This document shows positions 25,533-34,755 of a DNA stretch of 64,000 nt, piece after piece. The position numbers were made by a program, and so were the translations under genes. The stretch is taken from contig JACJNY010000078.1 of the NCBI GenBank assembly GCA_014695295.1, positions 50,899-114,898 of the forward strand, given 5' to 3'. The notes under the pieces were generated by a model. The model had not been told where the DNA came from, ran no database searches, and saw nothing but the letters and a program-made list of their open reading frames with translations. Position 1 is the stretch's first letter; each line of letters opens with the position of its first letter. This DNA comes from Microcoleus sp. FACHB-61. Its GTDB lineage: Bacteria; Cyanobacteriota; Cyanobacteriia; Cyanobacteriales; Microcoleaceae.

Positions 25533-28085
25533 CTATTGACTGCTGATAACTTTGATGATTCTTTCACCTGGATTGAGGTCAAAAACTCGATCGCCCGCAG
25601 CATCTTTCCCCCAAAAAGCTATAGCATCAATAGCCGATCGCAGCAGGCGGCCAGAATTAGTAAAAAGTTTGACATCGGTACCCGGAACAGCCTGCAGCAA
25701 GCCAACTAAAGCATCTTTAGGCTCTGAGAAACGAAAAGCTTGAGTGCCAATTTCGCCGCGGTTAGTAAGTCTGACAGAACCTGCAGGCATTCGTTTTGCC
25801 CAACCCAACTCGGAAAATAGCACCAGACTGTCGTCCGGGTCGAGAGTGATGCAACCCACCAACTCTTCCTGCTTCCGCAACCTGGTTACTTGAGAACCCT
25901 GGGCGGCGCGGCCCATTGGCGGCAGTTGTTCGTCATCGATATCAAACCGGAGGACTCGGCCTCCTGAAGTTGCGATCGCCACTTGCTCGCCGGCTTTACC
26001 CAGACTCGCACAGCGCAGCCGATCGTCCTCCTTGAGTTTAACAACAGTAACGCCACGATTAGTCAAATCAGCAAATTCCTGCATCGGCAAGCGCTTAATT
26101 TTCCCTTGCTGAGTCAGAGTTACTAAATCTGCCGCTTCCGAATTTTCCGGCAAAATAAAGTGTGCAACTGTGATTTCCGACAAAGCGCGGCCGCCGCTTT
26201 CTTTAGTAGCACTCGGCGACAACAAACTAACGATCGGCGTTCCCCGGTCTTTGGCGCTACTACTAGGAATATCGGCCACTTTCAGCGGGTAAGCTTTGCC
26301 GTTAGGAGTTAAGACGACCAAAGTGCGATCGGTTTTCGTCAGATTTGCCGTCACAATAAAATCTTCATTTTTTTCTAAAGCTGAAACCGATTTTTCGCGA
26401 CTTTTCGAGCGTGGCCTTTCCCCAGCCGGCAAGCGTCGCACGTACTGCTTGTGCGAAAATTCAACAATAGTTTCCTCGGCCTCTAGAACGGGTAATAAGT
26501 TAGGCTGAATGGTTGCCGGCGACAACTGCTTCACCGCAGAATTTTTCTTACCAGCAAATTGTGGTTCGGCGTTTGCTGCGCGTGCAGTTCCATTGGCGAA
26601 TTTAGTGCGGCGGGGGTCAGCGTACTTGCGTTTGAGCGATCGAAATTCCTTCTTCAAAGCCTTCAAAAGTTCGCGCCTGTCGCTCAACAACCGCTGCAAT
26701 TCTTGAATATTAGCCATCAACTCATCAAACTCAGACTGCAAATTTTGCCTTTCCAAACCAGTCAGTCTGCGCATCGGCATCGCTAAAATCGCATCAGCTT
26801 GACTTTCGCTCAAATTGAGGCGAACTTGCAAAGTTTGCTTAGCAGTAGTGCCGTCAGGAGAATTTCTGAGAATGTCGATCGCTGTATCGAGATTTGTCAA
26901 AGCCAACATTAAGCCTTGGACAATATGACAGCGGCGTTCTGCAGCTTGCAACTCGTAATTGTAGCGGCGGGTAAGAGTCACTTCCCGGAAATCCAGAAAT
27001 TCCTGCAACAATTGTCTCAGCGTCAACTGTCGCGGTTGACCGTTGACAATTGCCAGCAAAATCGCGCCAAAATTTGTTTGCAGGTCAGTTTGTTGGTAAA
27101 GGCGAGCCAGAACCGCTTCAGGGGTAAATTCCCGCTTGAGTTCAATCACAACTCGAATGCCTTCGCGATCGCTCTCGTCACGCAAATCAGAAATACCGTC
27201 GAGACGGCCGGAATTGACCAACTCCGCCACCTTTTCAATCCAAGCCGCCTTATTTACCTGAAACGGAAACTCCGTCACCACGATCGCCGTTTTAGTGCGC
27301 ACCTTGCGATTACCTGGCACCTCTTCCACCCCGGCCACACCCCTGACCGCAATGCTGCCTCGACCCTTAGTGTAGGCGTCAACAATGCCCTCTGTAGCGA
27401 CGATTTCCCCCCCGGTCGGAAAATCAGGACCCGGAATCAGTTCTATCAACTTCTCGTCCGATAGTTCCGGGTTTTCAATCAAAGCAATTAAACCATCTAC
27501 CACCTCCCCCAAATTGTGCGGCGGGATATTAGTTGCCATCCCCACAGCAATGCCAGCACAGCCGTTGAGTAACAGAAACGGCAACTGAGCAGGCAGCGCC
27601 GTCGGTTCCTGCTGCGAACTGTCAAAGTTACCAGTAAAATCAACAGTTGCCTCGCCGACTTGGGTTAGCATAGCTTCGTGGGCGATCGGCGCTAGCCTCG
27701 TTTCCGTATAGCGCATAGCAGCCGCCGGATCATTGTCCACCGAACCGAAATTGCCGTGACCCGCCAGTAAAGGATAGCGGCTTGAAAACTCCTGAACCAT
27801 GCGTACCAGAGCGTCGTAAACCGATTGGTCGCCGTGGGGGTGATATTTTCCCAAAACATCTCCAACTACCCGGGCGCACTTACGGTAAGGTCGGTCTGGC
27901 GTCAGCCCGAGTTCGTGCATCGCATATAAAATTCGACGGTGAACTGGTTTTAAACCGTCGCGGACATCAGGCAAAGCTCGCCCGACGATCACACTCATGG
28001 CATATTCGAGGTACGATTGCTGCATCTCGGCGTGCAGAGGCGTAGAAATTACTTGCCCGGAAAGTAGGTTGAGTTGTTTAGCCAT
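25533..28085 (-). CDS. gyrA: Type IIA DNA topoisomerase subunit A (gyrase A / ParC family)
   Basis: An 850-residue DNA-breakage subunit. The winged-helix region carries RALPDVRDGLKPVHRRILYAM and GKYHPHGDQSVYDALVRM, and the catalytic Tyr lies in AAAMRYTETRL. The tower and coiled-coil follow to about residue 490, then a C-terminal beta-pinwheel from about 540 with repeated strands such as LVTLTQQGKIKRLPMQEFADLTNRG. In the blade where gyrase has its QRRGGKG-type box, this protein reads LTNRGVTV, so no canonical GyrA box is visible. It could therefore be the ParC-like paralog found in many cyanobacteria. The enzyme works with a GyrB/ParE ATPase to alter supercoiling or decatenate DNA. The start MAKQLNLLSGQ is well placed. 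It is not in an operon with its B subunit. Confidence 0.9.
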   Translation of the reverse strand: MAKQLNLLSGQVISTPLHAEMQQSYLEYAMSVIVGRALPDVRDGLKPVHRRILYAMHELGLTPDRPYRKCARVVGDVLGKYHPHGDQSVYDALVRMVQEFSSRYPLLAGHGNFGSVDNDPAAAMRYTETRLAPIAHEAMLTQVGEATVDFTGNFDSSQQEPTALPAQLPFLLLNGCAGIAVGMATNIPPHNLGEVVDGLIALIENPELSDEKLIELIPGPDFPTGGEIVATEGIVDAYTKGRGSIAVRGVAGVEEVPGNRKVRTKTAIVVTEFPFQVNKAAWIEKVAELVNSGRLDGISDLRDESDREGIRVVIELKREFTPEAVLARLYQQTDLQTNFGAILLAIVNGQPRQLTLRQLLQEFLDFREVTLTRRYNYELQAAERRCHIVQGLMLALTNLDTAIDILRNSPDGTTAKQTLQVRLNLSESQADAILAMPMRRLTGLERQNLQSEFDELMANIQELQRLLSDRRELLKALKKEFRSLKRKYADPRRTKFANGTARAANAEPQFAGKKNSAVKQLSPATIQPNLLPVLEAEETIVEFSHKQYVRRLPAGERPRSKSREKSVSALEKNEDFIVTANLTKTDRTLVVLTPNGKAYPLKVADIPSSSAKDRGTPIVSLLSPSATKESGGRALSEITVAHFILPENSEAADLVTLTQQGKIKRLPMQEFADLTNRGVTVVKLKEDDRLRCASLGKAGEQVAIATSGGRVLRFDIDDEQLPPMGRAAQGSQVTRLRKQEELVGCITLDPDDSLVLFSELGWAKRMPAGSVRLTNRGEIGTQAFRFSEPKDALVGLLQAVPGTDVKLFTNSGRLLRSAIDAIAFWGKDAAGDRVFDLNPGERIIKVISSQ

Positions 28086-29558
28086 GAGTCCTTGTGTCCG
28101 TTAATTCCTGAGTGAAAACAGCCTCTGTCAATAATGCCGAGGTTGCCTGTCTCGAGTGAAAAGCGTTTGCCGCAGGCGAACCGAAAGTTCTGCCCAAGCG
28201 CCCAGTTGGAGAATAAAAATAAACTTAACTTGTCAAAGCAGAATCAGAGTGCCGAAGACTGGCAACACTTGCCTCTTACTCTCCATTCTTACCCTAACCT
28301 CTATGTTGCCTTCATTTGCGCCTACCTGTCTATTTACCTTCAGCCGTGAGAAGGTTGATTCACAGGAGAACACGGAATGCCATAAGCTCAGAACGTAGTG
28401 AGGCTTTAGCCCTTAGGAACGCGTCACGAGGGACTTTAGTCCCCGTCAATCTATGATAGAATTTAATTGCAATTAGAAATAACCATCTACGCGAATAAAT
28501 ATTCATTCTTTTCAGGAAAAAAGCCGATCGATCTCGTCTCGGTACAGCAGTAGCGTGGATGGGCCAGCAATGGTAGAAGATGGAGCGTACCGTATTTTGG
28601 CAAGCGTGATGGACTCGGAAGCCATTAAAAAAGGAAAGTAAGGGCAATTGCAATACCTCTGGTACTGGTACTTGTGTTGAGCGTGTAGAGGTGCCTGGAC
28701 TACGAGTGAAGTCCGTGTTTTGGGCTATTCAAGAATCGAGCCTCGCGATGACTCGCTGAGAGTGTAAAAAATGCCGATATAGAAAAATTCAACAGTCAAA
28801 AGCTCTGATGGCGAGATCTCCTAGTCTGACTTCCGTTTGATAAACGGAAGCATCCATATTTTAAGCCGTCTCGATCGGTCAAAACAGAGAATTAGGAATC
28901 TCCAATTATCCCCGCTAGATTTGCTACTGCAAATGCTGCGGCGGGAGTATGTGAATAAACATGGCTTGATTCTAAGAGCAGGAAATAAAATAATTGTCAC
29001 ACCTCCCCGACTCTAATACCAGTTTCAAAAAAGAATGCAACTGTAGGCCCGTACTCCAAACCCATATCCAGTCACTCAGCCCAAACCTAAAATCTAAAAT
29101 CTAAAATCTAAAATGCTAGAAGCCGGAGGCTTGACCGAAAGAGAGGATACCATAGTCCTGGACGCACGGGTAGTCAGAAACCGATTTTTTCATAGCAATA
29201 CTTCGTTATAGCCCGCCGAAACGATCGAAAACCCGGTTTCGAGGCGTCGTCCATGGGTCTAGGATTGTACTATAAACCTCCTACATGAGAATCTTGAGAC
29301 TCTCACCAGTGTGAGGTCTAGTTATAAAAAACAACTAAACTGTCTGTGTGTAGTAGTCTAAATGATGATGGTACTGGATGCTTCTAGGCATCTGTACCCC
29401 CTCTCACAGCTAGTGGCTCAAGTATATACATACGGGTTTTGCAGGGTTCCCGGCTGATGGCGCTAAAAACTCTGCATTTTTGACGGGGAATGTACTCCCC
29501 GTGCCGTGTTCCTCTTTGGACTAAAGTCACAAAGTTTCTATACTTCCCATATTTATTT
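28086..29558. other. 1.47-kb gene-poor region
   Basis: No reliable gene or structural RNA was recognised. It includes a GGGACTTTAGTCCCC hairpin (about 28430-28444), an AAATCTA heptamer array (about 29088-29113) and an AAACCCGGTTT palindrome near 29231. Several short open frames look random. The promoters of the topoisomerase gene (leftward) and response regulator (rightward) should be here. Confidence 0.5.
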
Positions 29559-29954
29559 ATGAAAACCGTTCTGATTGTAGAGGACGATTTGGTTAATGCT
29601 CGGGTTTTTTCCAAAATTCTGACTAAGCGGGGGGGCTTAGCCGTGAAGCACACGGAAAATGTTGAAGAGGTGATGCAGATTGCTGCGAACGGCGAAGCTG
29701 ATTTGATTTTAATGGATGTGTCACTTTCGCGCAGCGTGTACCAGGGCAAATCGGTTGACGGCATTAAGATTACTCAACTGCTCAAAGCTGACCCGCAAAC
29801 GGCCTCGCTGCCGATTATTTTGGTGACAGCTCACGCGATGGCCGGTGATAAAGAAACATTTCTGGATCAAAGCGGTGCCGACGGTTACATCTCTAAACCT
29901 GTGGTAGACCATCAAGAGTTTGTCAATCAGATCAAGGCTTTGCTCCCTGATTGA
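29559..29954 (+). CDS. Single-domain response regulator (CheY-like)
   Basis: A 131-residue receiver domain alone. The acidic pair is in VLIVEDDLVNARV, the phospho-acceptor Asp in DLILMDVSLS, the Thr in LVTAHAM and the Lys in YISKPV, all in the right order. The loop after the acceptor Asp carries a small insertion (SRSVYQGKSVDG), as in some cyanobacterial regulators. The longer frame opening at 29490 adds 23 residues unlike any receiver, so ATG 29559 is chosen. No output domain or kinase is adjacent. It probably relays phosphate to another histidine kinase system or acts by protein contact. Confidence 0.92.
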   Translation: MKTVLIVEDDLVNARVFSKILTKRGGLAVKHTENVEEVMQIAANGEADLILMDVSLSRSVYQGKSVDGIKITQLLKADPQTASLPIILVTAHAMAGDKETFLDQSGADGYISKPVVDHQEFVNQIKALLPD

Positions 29955-30265
29955 GTGAACCATACATAAAGAAAGAATAAGAAGGAAGAAGGAAAAAGGA
30001 AGAAGGAAGAAAGAATTGTTTGTTTGAACCAACAAACAATTAAAACTCTTGAATTACAAAGTTTTCTTGAATTCTGACTCTTCCTTCTTCCTTCTTCCTT
30101 TGGATGTGCCGATCGCACAATGCTATGAGTTCTGACTTTTGATTAGTGAGGAAAAATTTGAGATTTTTTAACTCATGAGAGCGAAGTGTGCGTTGCGGCG
30201 AGGAACCAAACTATCCTCAGCGATCGCAACGCTGTTCGCTCATTCATGCAATCTCAAAACTATTA
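29955..30265. other. Convergent spacer with purine-rich repeats and a hairpin
   Basis: GGAAGAA heptamers run at 29980-30011, and the complementary TTCCTTCTTCC run is at about 30082-30100, so the two can pair. Between them ATTGTTTGTT...AACAAACAAT (about 30016-30041) forms a 10-bp hairpin. Termination between the response regulator and rpoC2 is plausible here. Confidence 0.6.
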
Positions 30266-33200
30266 TTAGTCTTCGTCCTCATCGAAGTCAAAACCGATAT
30301 CATCATCGTCAGCATCAGGCCCCAAGGCATCATCCTCGGTCTCAGCGACAAAATCGTCATCATCAACCTCAACTTCCTCAAAATCCTCATCAGCCTCAAG
30401 GTCAGACGCGCGCCCGATCTCAAAACCGGTGTCGATCGTATAAGCGCGACGTGCAGTGCGATCGTCCAAAACCACATCCTCCTGCAAATCGTGGATGTCC
30501 TCATCAAACACAGCACCGTCAAAAGCGGCATCCTGAACGCCAGCATCCTCATAGGCATTGAACCCAGTACCTGCCGGAATCAGGCGGCCGATGATGACAT
30601 TTTCCTTCAGACCGCGCAGCCAGTCAGACTTACCTTCGATCGCAGCCTCAGTCAACACGCGCGTAGTCTCCTGGAACGAAGCAGCGGAAATAAAGCTATC
30701 AGTATTCAGCGAAGCCTTAGTAATCCCCAGCAACACCGGAGTATAATCCGCCGGCGCTCCACCAGTAATTGACATCGCCTCATTCACCTGCTCAACCTGC
30801 CGCAATTCCACCAACTCTCCGGGGAGCATAGTAGTATCGCCGCCATCTTCCATCCTCACCTTGTTAGTCATCTGGCGGACAATCACCTCGATGTGCTTGT
30901 CAGAAATATCCACGCCCTGAGACTGATAAACCGACTGCACCTCATTCACCAAAAACGTCTGCACCTGTTGGAAACTCTCCAAAGCCGCCTCAAAAGTAGG
31001 CTGCCGCTCCTTGAGCACGTGGAAGAACACCTCCAGAATTTCGTGAGGATTAGCAGGCCCGTCGGTCAAAGCTTCGGCGACGCCCACGCGCTGTCCGTCG
31101 GAAACGATCGGGTTTTGACCCGGTAACAAAGGATATTCCTCAATCCGGCCATCATCCTCAATCACCGCAAGTTCCACAACATCGTCATCCGTAACCACCC
31201 GAGCCGTCCCCGGCCGCTTGGCTAAAATACAGGCTTCCTTCGGCTTGCGCCCTTCCAGAAGTTCCTCAATCCGTGGCAAACCCTGAATAATATCCCCAGT
31301 CTTTGCCCGCTCAAACACCAGAATCACCAAATTGTCACCCCGCTGCACCAAGTCGCCGTCGTCTACGTGCAGCACCGCACCGGCCGAAACCCGGTAAGGG
31401 CGAGCCACCCTGAGCAATAGTTTCGCCGGTTCTGTCTCCGACGCAGGTACAACCTTCACAACTTGGCCGGACTCTTCGAGAACAACCCCCGGGGCTATTT
31501 CGGTACCAGCCACCAGCAGTTGGCCCGGACTCACATCGGGCGTACCCGCCACAGAGATCGAAATAGAATCCGCATCCCGCATCACCAACAGTCGGCGCAC
31601 TGGTTCGCTGATCCCCTCGCGGATGCCGCGAACGATACCCGCTTCTTTGCAAAGAATCTCCGTGCGGGCGACTACTGCCCCGGGCGCGATCGACTGCCCA
31701 TCCTCGACCAACAGCCGCGTGTGAGTGCTGCCCTGAGTCGGATCGGCCGACACGTCCCGCCGAATCACCAGCGATTCCAAAATCACCAACTGCAAGCGGA
31801 AAGTCCTTGAAGCTCGATCGCCCCCATCGGCCACAGTCATCGCCAACTCTTGCGACGCACTAACGTCTTCAGGCGAACCCCAAGCCGGTCCCGAACCGTC
31901 CGCCCCAAAAGCCATAGCATCATCCTCATCCGGCAGCAGCTCGATATCCGCCGCCAGTTGCGGAGCTCCCGAACCAATTTCCAAAATAAGCTGAGTCCGC
32001 AGCAGTTCCAATCCATCGACAGATTTGACGCGCTCCCCATCCTTATAAGGCAGTCGCTGCACCGCTTTCAAAGAGATCGACTCATTCAGCGCCGTCTGAG
32101 AAGGCACCGGCGGCTTATCCGGCACCGGAAATTCCACCACAGGCCGCAGCAGCAAAGCCGGGCCCTCGGGAGTTTCGATATACTCGGCATAGCCCAACTC
32201 TTCGGCAACCAAGCCCGGGAAAATCTCTTCACCCGCGTTGACAATTTGACCTTCCCCGAAAGTTAGCGGCGGGCGGTCAACCACATGGAGTGTCCCCGGC
32301 TTAATCACAATTTCCCGGAGGATGTCATTTTTCTGAGTGATTTCCACTGCCCCGCTGGTTTGGCAGAAAATATCCTTAACCACCTCAGTACCAGCCTCAA
32401 CGTACTGGCCATCTTCCACCAGCAGCAGAGAAATATCCTTATTCACCTCGTGGCACTCTTCTGGTATCCAGAGCAGAGTACCGCCTTTGACGACTTCGTA
32501 GCCAAGTTTAGCTTTGCCCCGCTTGTGGACTTCAACCCCGCCGTACTTGACAATGCCCCCTGTAGCTGTGCGGTAGCTGTCGTCGAGCAGTTCGGCGACC
32601 ACTTCCCCGTTAATCACCTTGCTCCCGGGAGCCGTCTTCAGGGAAAACCGCTGCTTAGAAGATGTTTCGATCGTGTAGTGGTCGCGGCCGCCTGCGCTTT
32701 CGGCCCGCACAATGGCTTGGTCGAGCAGGACTTGGGCGGTGATAATTTCGATTTCTCTCGGATCAGCGATGCGGACTACGCCGCCGTGTTCGGAGACGAG
32801 TTTGGTTTCGGCAATCACGCTTTCGGCCGGAATGCGATCGCCATTTTTCACCGCCGGTTCGGCACCCGGGGGCAAGTTGTAGACCTCTCCTGAGAGAATC
32901 CAAATCAGCCCGCCTTTGCTGGCTGTGCGGGTTGTGTTCCCTTGGCGATCTGTTTTTTCTTCTGGCACCAAATCAGCAAATTTGGCTTCTCCGGCCAAGT
33001 CGGAAGCTACGTCTGTAGTCACTTTCTCCGTAGTTTTGCGGGCGGCGCGACCGACGATCGGCACTTCTGCCAAAACTTGACCTGGAATGGCGCGCTGTCC
33101 GTCTTTGACCATCAGAGTAGAACCCTGGACGATCGCCAATTCGATTTTCAGTTTTTGATTTTTGGCACCGGATTTCCCTTCTTCAAAGCCGTCGCCCTCA

Positions 33201-34393
33201 AATACAAGTTTGCCGTTGTTTTCTGCCACCAGTGCTTCTTCGCCGTGTCTGGTGCGGAAGGAGCGGGTGCGCAAGTTCTTGAATTTCACTACGCCCGGGA
33301 AGGGTGCGCGTTCTTGTTTCGCCACTTCTCCGGTGAATACGCCGCCGGTGTGGAAGGTACGCATGGTGAGCTGGGTTCCCGGTTCCCCGATCGACTGAGC
33401 TGCAATAATCCCGATCGCTTCTCCCATGTCCACCATTTTCAAGTGGGCGAGACTCCAGCCATAGCAGTGCTGACAAACCGATCGCGTAGATTCACAAGTC
33501 AGGGGCGATCGTAAATACACCTCTGCCACTCCTGCTTTACCAATTTCCCCCGCCAGCTCCTCGGTAATTGGCTGATTTCGGACTGCTTTTTCGCTGCCGT
33601 AAGTCACGATTTCCCCGGTTTTGGGGTTGACCGCATCTCGGGCCAAAACGCGCCCCAGCAGCCTGTCCTTCAGGGGTATCAGCACTGTTGCTCCGTCCGT
33701 CATCGGCCGAACTCGAATTCCCCGCTGGGTGCCGCAGTCCACTTCCCGCACAATTACGTCTTGGGATACGTCCACCAACCGACGAGTCAAATAGCCAGAG
33801 TCTGCGGTGCGTAGGGCTGTATCTACCAAGCCTTTGCGGGCTCCGTAGGAGGAAATAATGTATTCGGTAACGGTGAGTCCTTCGCGGAAGTTGGTTTTAA
33901 TTGGCAAGTCAATGATTTCTCCTTGGGGGTCAGCCATCAACCCGCGCATTCCGACTAGCTGCCGTACTTGAGAAATGTTCCCCCGAGCACCGGAGAAGGC
34001 CATCATGTAGACCGAGTTTAGGGGGTCTGTGGCTCGGAAGTTTTTGACTACTTCGTCTTTGAGGTCTTCTGAGGTGCTGTTCCAGGTATCGATTACTTTT
34101 TGGAAGCGTTCGACTTCGGTGATTTCGCCTCTGGTGTATTTTTGTTCTGTGATGCGGATTTCTTCTTCGGCTGCATCGAGGAGCGATCGTTTCGACGGGG
34201 GCACTTGCAAATCGTCTACGCTAATCGAAACTCCGGCTCGTGTCGCAAAGCGGAAACCCAAGTCTTTGAGTTTATCGGCCATTTGGGCTGTACGGGCCGT
34301 TCCGTAGTGCATGAAAGACCAAGAGATTAATTTTTTGAGCTGACCTTTGTCAACAACTCGATTGCGAAAAACAATTTCCTTATTTTCTGTCAT
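30266..34393 (-). CDS. rpoC2: DNA-directed RNA polymerase beta' subunit, C-terminal part (RpoC2)
   Basis: A 1375-residue subunit equal to the C-terminal half of bacterial beta'. It starts MTENKEIVFRNRVVDKGQLK, carries the trigger-loop segment MRTFHTGGVFTGEV, the zinc-type cysteines around SPLTCESTRSVCQHCYGW, and the large cyanobacteria-specific insertion (SBHM repeats) at about 350-950. It ends in a very acidic tail (DDDDIGFDFDEDED). The frame stays open upstream to 34564. That extension reads ITNYQLP repeats translated from a heptamer array and is rejected as noncoding, so ATG 34393 is chosen. The subunit completes the polymerase catalytic centre with RpoC1 and RpoB. Confidence 0.97.
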   Translation of the reverse strand: MTENKEIVFRNRVVDKGQLKKLISWSFMHYGTARTAQMADKLKDLGFRFATRAGVSISVDDLQVPPSKRSLLDAAEEEIRITEQKYTRGEITEVERFQKVIDTWNSTSEDLKDEVVKNFRATDPLNSVYMMAFSGARGNISQVRQLVGMRGLMADPQGEIIDLPIKTNFREGLTVTEYIISSYGARKGLVDTALRTADSGYLTRRLVDVSQDVIVREVDCGTQRGIRVRPMTDGATVLIPLKDRLLGRVLARDAVNPKTGEIVTYGSEKAVRNQPITEELAGEIGKAGVAEVYLRSPLTCESTRSVCQHCYGWSLAHLKMVDMGEAIGIIAAQSIGEPGTQLTMRTFHTGGVFTGEVAKQERAPFPGVVKFKNLRTRSFRTRHGEEALVAENNGKLVFEGDGFEEGKSGAKNQKLKIELAIVQGSTLMVKDGQRAIPGQVLAEVPIVGRAARKTTEKVTTDVASDLAGEAKFADLVPEEKTDRQGNTTRTASKGGLIWILSGEVYNLPPGAEPAVKNGDRIPAESVIAETKLVSEHGGVVRIADPREIEIITAQVLLDQAIVRAESAGGRDHYTIETSSKQRFSLKTAPGSKVINGEVVAELLDDSYRTATGGIVKYGGVEVHKRGKAKLGYEVVKGGTLLWIPEECHEVNKDISLLLVEDGQYVEAGTEVVKDIFCQTSGAVEITQKNDILREIVIKPGTLHVVDRPPLTFGEGQIVNAGEEIFPGLVAEELGYAEYIETPEGPALLLRPVVEFPVPDKPPVPSQTALNESISLKAVQRLPYKDGERVKSVDGLELLRTQLILEIGSGAPQLAADIELLPDEDDAMAFGADGSGPAWGSPEDVSASQELAMTVADGGDRASRTFRLQLVILESLVIRRDVSADPTQGSTHTRLLVEDGQSIAPGAVVARTEILCKEAGIVRGIREGISEPVRRLLVMRDADSISISVAGTPDVSPGQLLVAGTEIAPGVVLEESGQVVKVVPASETEPAKLLLRVARPYRVSAGAVLHVDDGDLVQRGDNLVILVFERAKTGDIIQGLPRIEELLEGRKPKEACILAKRPGTARVVTDDDVVELAVIEDDGRIEEYPLLPGQNPIVSDGQRVGVAEALTDGPANPHEILEVFFHVLKERQPTFEAALESFQQVQTFLVNEVQSVYQSQGVDISDKHIEVIVRQMTNKVRMEDGGDTTMLPGELVELRQVEQVNEAMSITGGAPADYTPVLLGITKASLNTDSFISAASFQETTRVLTEAAIEGKSDWLRGLKENVIIGRLIPAGTGFNAYEDAGVQDAAFDGAVFDEDIHDLQEDVVLDDRTARRAYTIDTGFEIGRASDLEADEDFEEVEVDDDDFVAETEDDALGPDADDDDIGFDFDEDED

Positions 34394-34755
34394 TTTTCTG
34401 AGTAATGGTAATTGGTAATTGGTAATTGGTAATTGGTAATTGGTAATTGGTAACTGGTAATTGGTAATTGAGAAGTAGAGGGGTACGAAAAAAACCGAAG
34501 CATCTTGTAGGGGCTGGTTTAGCGTATAAGGACGAGATCTAAGCGAGGAGATGAATGCACTCACACGCCCTCCCCATAGTAATGTTTATTTGCACCTACC
34601 TACTTAATGGGTAAGAGGTAATTGGTAATTAGTAATCAGTAATTTTTCCTGCTTCGGTCGCTATTATTTGTTAGCGATGATTTGTCAGTTATTACCATTA
34701 CCCATTACCTATTACCTCTTACCCATTACCTCTTACCCATTACCCTTCCCAATTT
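34394..34755. repeat. rpoC1-rpoC2 spacer filled with heptamer (STRR) arrays
   Basis: GGTAATT repeats run at about 34406-34470, about nine units with one variant. A second block of GTAATTG/GGTAAGA heptamers is at 34606-34645, and the complementary TTACCCA/TTACCTC heptamers at 34691-34745. AATGGGTAAGAGGTAAT (34606-34622) is exactly complementary to 34711-34727 and again to 34725-34741, so this spacer can fold into a long hairpin within the operon transcript. Confidence 0.85.

Noticed and set aside
28575..28645. A short frame MVEDGAYRILASVMDSEAIK in the gap after the topoisomerase gene
   Set aside because: It has only about two dozen codons, no ribosome site and no recognised relatives.
34394..34564. 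N-terminal extension of RpoC2 rich in ITNYQLP repeats
   Set aside because: It is a translation of a noncoding heptamer array; MTENKEIVFRNRVVDKG at 34393 matches the normal RpoC2 start.
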